A stretch of DNA of 20,378 nt from the IMG/VR virus record IMGVR_UViG_3300035661_000376, positions 1 to 20,378 of that record; one strand, written 5' to 3'. Positions 19,075 through 20,378 of the stretch are shown one piece after another. How positions within the stretch are numbered: the stretch's first letter is position 1; every line of letters begins with the position of its first letter. Both the position numbers and the translations under genes were made by a program. A model generated the notes under the pieces. The model was not told where the DNA came from and did no database searches. It saw nothing but the letters and a program-made list of their open reading frames with translations. This DNA comes from a virus.

Positions 19075-20046
19075 TTAATACTCCAAAATTACTATGCCGT
19101 TGCCACCAGCCCCAGACGTTGCGGCGTAAGAAGCGCTAGAGATAGCGGCGGCACCTCCGCCGGCTCCCTTGCCGCCAGCACCGGCAATTTGAGCAGTAGC
19201 GGAGGAGATAACACTACCACCACCACCACCGAATCCACCAGCTCCTACGGTGGTGGCGTTGCTACTATTGACAGCTCCGCCGCCGCCACCATCAGCACCG
19301 GCACCGGCGTCTGCGGCACTGGTGCTGCCATTGCCACCTCCGCCAAGCATAGGAATTGCACTATTAGCCAATGTTGTAGGATAACCTGTTGTACCAAGTA
19401 CATTCGCTCCACCAGTAATACCACTATTGAACCCGCCAGCGCCCGCACCTCCACCTGCTGTAGCAGCTATTGAAGCTGCTAATGGACTTGCTCCACCGCT
19501 CGTATACCCACTGGTTCCGACACTTCCGCTGGCGAAAGCTCCAAAGCCAACATTTATGGCACCACCCCCCGTTGCACCAACTCCAGATATAGTGATTGCA
19601 CCGCTGCCTCCGCCTGTTAGATTCAAGTCGCCTCCAGAAGCCGTACCGCCTGCCGCCCCAGAAACTGTGCCAGCAGCTTGCAATCCGCCCCCACCACCGT
19701 TGGCCGTCAGGGTTGTAGAACCGATAACAACTGTTGTATTCCCACCTGCGTTGCCGTTTGCCGCAGCACCAGCAGCTGGAGCAACAGCCGCACCACCAGC
19801 TCCGATTGTGCAGACGATGGAAGTCCCTGCCGCGATATACATTTCCTTGATGCACGTTCCGCCAGCCGCACCACCGGAGGCAGCGCAAGGACTAGCCGCC
19901 GATTTTGCTGCACCAGACCCACCAGCGCCAATTGCTGTGATGCGGTGCATACCAGAAAATTGTGCGGTAATAGTTTGACTACTCCGTACATACATAACAG
20001 ACCGACGACCGAGACTGGTGTTAAGAAATTGCTTCAGATCACTCAT
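19075..20046 (-). CDS. Glycine-rich tail fibre/adhesin (323 aa)
   Basis: After an N-terminal part (residues 1-40, SQTITAQFSGMHRITAIGAGGSG), most of the protein is Gly/Ala/Ser/Thr-rich with many GGGG and GAGG runs, and it ends GGNGIVILEY. This is the pattern of phage glycine-rich adhesins or fibre tips, which form a polyglycine-type sandwich with exposed loops that bind receptors. GGAG lies upstream, and its ATG directly abuts the preceding stop. The opposite strand encodes long proline-rich frames only as a by-product of this composition. Confidence 0.8.
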   Translation of the reverse strand: MSDLKQFLNTSLGRRSVMYVRSSQTITAQFSGMHRITAIGAGGSGAAKSAASPCAASGGAAGGTCIKEMYIAAGTSIVCTIGAGGAAVAPAAGAAANGNAGGNTTVVIGSTTLTANGGGGGLQAAGTVSGAAGGTASGGDLNLTGGGSGAITISGVGATGGGAINVGFGAFASGSVGTSGYTSGGASPLAASIAATAGGGAGAGGFNSGITGGANVLGTTGYPTTLANSAIPMLGGGGNGSTSAADAGAGADGGGGGAVNSSNATTVGAGGFGGGGGSVISSATAQIAGAGGKGAGGGAAAISSASYAATSGAGGNGIVILEY

Positions 20047-20378
20047 TTAGTAGATTCTCCAGGTAGTTCCGGTGTAGACAAGGCCAACGCTGATGTTGTT
20101 GGTGGATAGCGTCATGTCTTCGCTGAGGTCCATGATAGTGCTGCCATTTCGACTGATTGTCAGATTATTTACCCTGAACGCGCCACCGCCATCAGCAAAC
20201 TCGACATAATTTCCTGCCGTAGGCGCAGCAGGAAGCGTCACTGTAAACACACCACCACTTGTATCTGCTGCTATGCGGTCACCGGACACCGCAGTATAGG
20301 CTGCGGTTTTTACAGTCCACGCAGTTGCACCCCCACCTCCGCCTCCAGTAGCCGTAAGGGTTCCAGCTGTCAGGCTTA
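20047..20378 (-). CDS. Tail fibre C-terminus (partial, 5' end outside the window)
   Basis: The frame is open to the window edge, so the start lies beyond it. The visible 110 residues include a Gly-rich hinge (ATGGGGGATAWTVKTAAYTA) and the common fibre or tail-spike C-terminal module (SGDRIAADTSGGVFTVTLP...GGGAFRVNNLTISRNGSTIMD...VGLVYTGTTWRIY). An internal GTG at 20289 is only a frame artefact, not a start. The stop abuts the next gene with no gap. Confidence 0.75.
   Translation of the reverse strand, partial: SLTAGTLTATGGGGGGATAWTVKTAAYTAVSGDRIAADTSGGVFTVTLPAAPTAGNYVEFADGGGAFRVNNLTISRNGSTIMDLSEDMTLSTNNISVGLVYTGTTWRIY

Noticed and set aside
19427-19978. Long rightward proline/alanine-rich open frame (183 aa)
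   Set aside because: It lies antisense to the glycine-rich fibre; Gly codons read backwards give Pro and Ala. No ribosome-binding site.
1-20378. CRISPR arrays, insertion sequences, integrase or attachment sites
   Set aside because: No spaced direct-repeat array, transposase, recombinase or flanking repeat was seen.

Overview
This window is part of the genome of a tailed bacteriophage, most likely a podovirus-like phage (Caudoviricetes) of a Gram-negative host. The evidence is a replication and recombination gene set read rightward, a Gram-negative-type lysis cassette with a SAR endolysin, a P22 gp10-like tail hub/stabilisation protein and several tail-fibre genes read leftward. There are no bacterial housekeeping genes, no rRNA or tRNA, no CRISPR array and no integrase or repressor. 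Genes are packed with 4-nt overlaps and short gaps. The host species cannot be read from the window.

Layout. Positions 1-337 are non-coding, with a 27-C homopolymer and a large inverted-repeat fold. Positions 338-3514 carry eight small accessory genes of mostly unknown function, interrupted by two structured gaps. The second gap (1993-2280) holds a 17-bp perfect hairpin, a terminator and a sigma70-like promoter that starts the next transcription unit. Positions 3543-7745 carry a Dda/RecD2-like SF1 helicase, a compact cytosine-methyltransferase-like protein, several small proteins and a Cas4/AddB-like PD-(D/E)XK nuclease. A gap at 6053-6182 has a T7-promoter-like sequence abutting a second 17-bp perfect hairpin. 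Positions 7747-9879 carry a Cys-rich protein, two tiny membrane peptides, a Sak4-like RecA-fold ATPase and a probable ssDNA-binding protein. Positions 10169-13974 carry a ParB/beta-class DNA methyltransferase fusion that overlaps a family A DNA polymerase. The polymerase has an N-terminal uracil-DNA-glycosylase-like domain and an intact-looking 3'-5' exonuclease.

At about 13975-13982 the rightward replication module meets a leftward late module. From the right edge inward, the late module has a truncated tail-fibre C-terminus, a glycine-rich fibre/adhesin, three small proteins, a fibre with a gp53-like C-terminus, the gp10-like protein, a short fibre-domain protein, a holin candidate, a SAR endolysin and a membrane-anchored protein of unknown function.

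How the genes may work together: helicase, polymerase, Sak4-like annealase/ATPase, SSB-like protein and nuclease form a self-contained replication and recombination machine. The ParB-methyltransferase fusion and the cytosine-methyltransferase-like protein suggest phage DNA is modified or marked. The most unusual points are the UDG-like domain on the polymerase with its HP-motif histidine replaced by serine, the two long perfect hairpins, a T7-like promoter core without an RNA polymerase gene in view, and a C-terminal tail shared by two unrelated small proteins.
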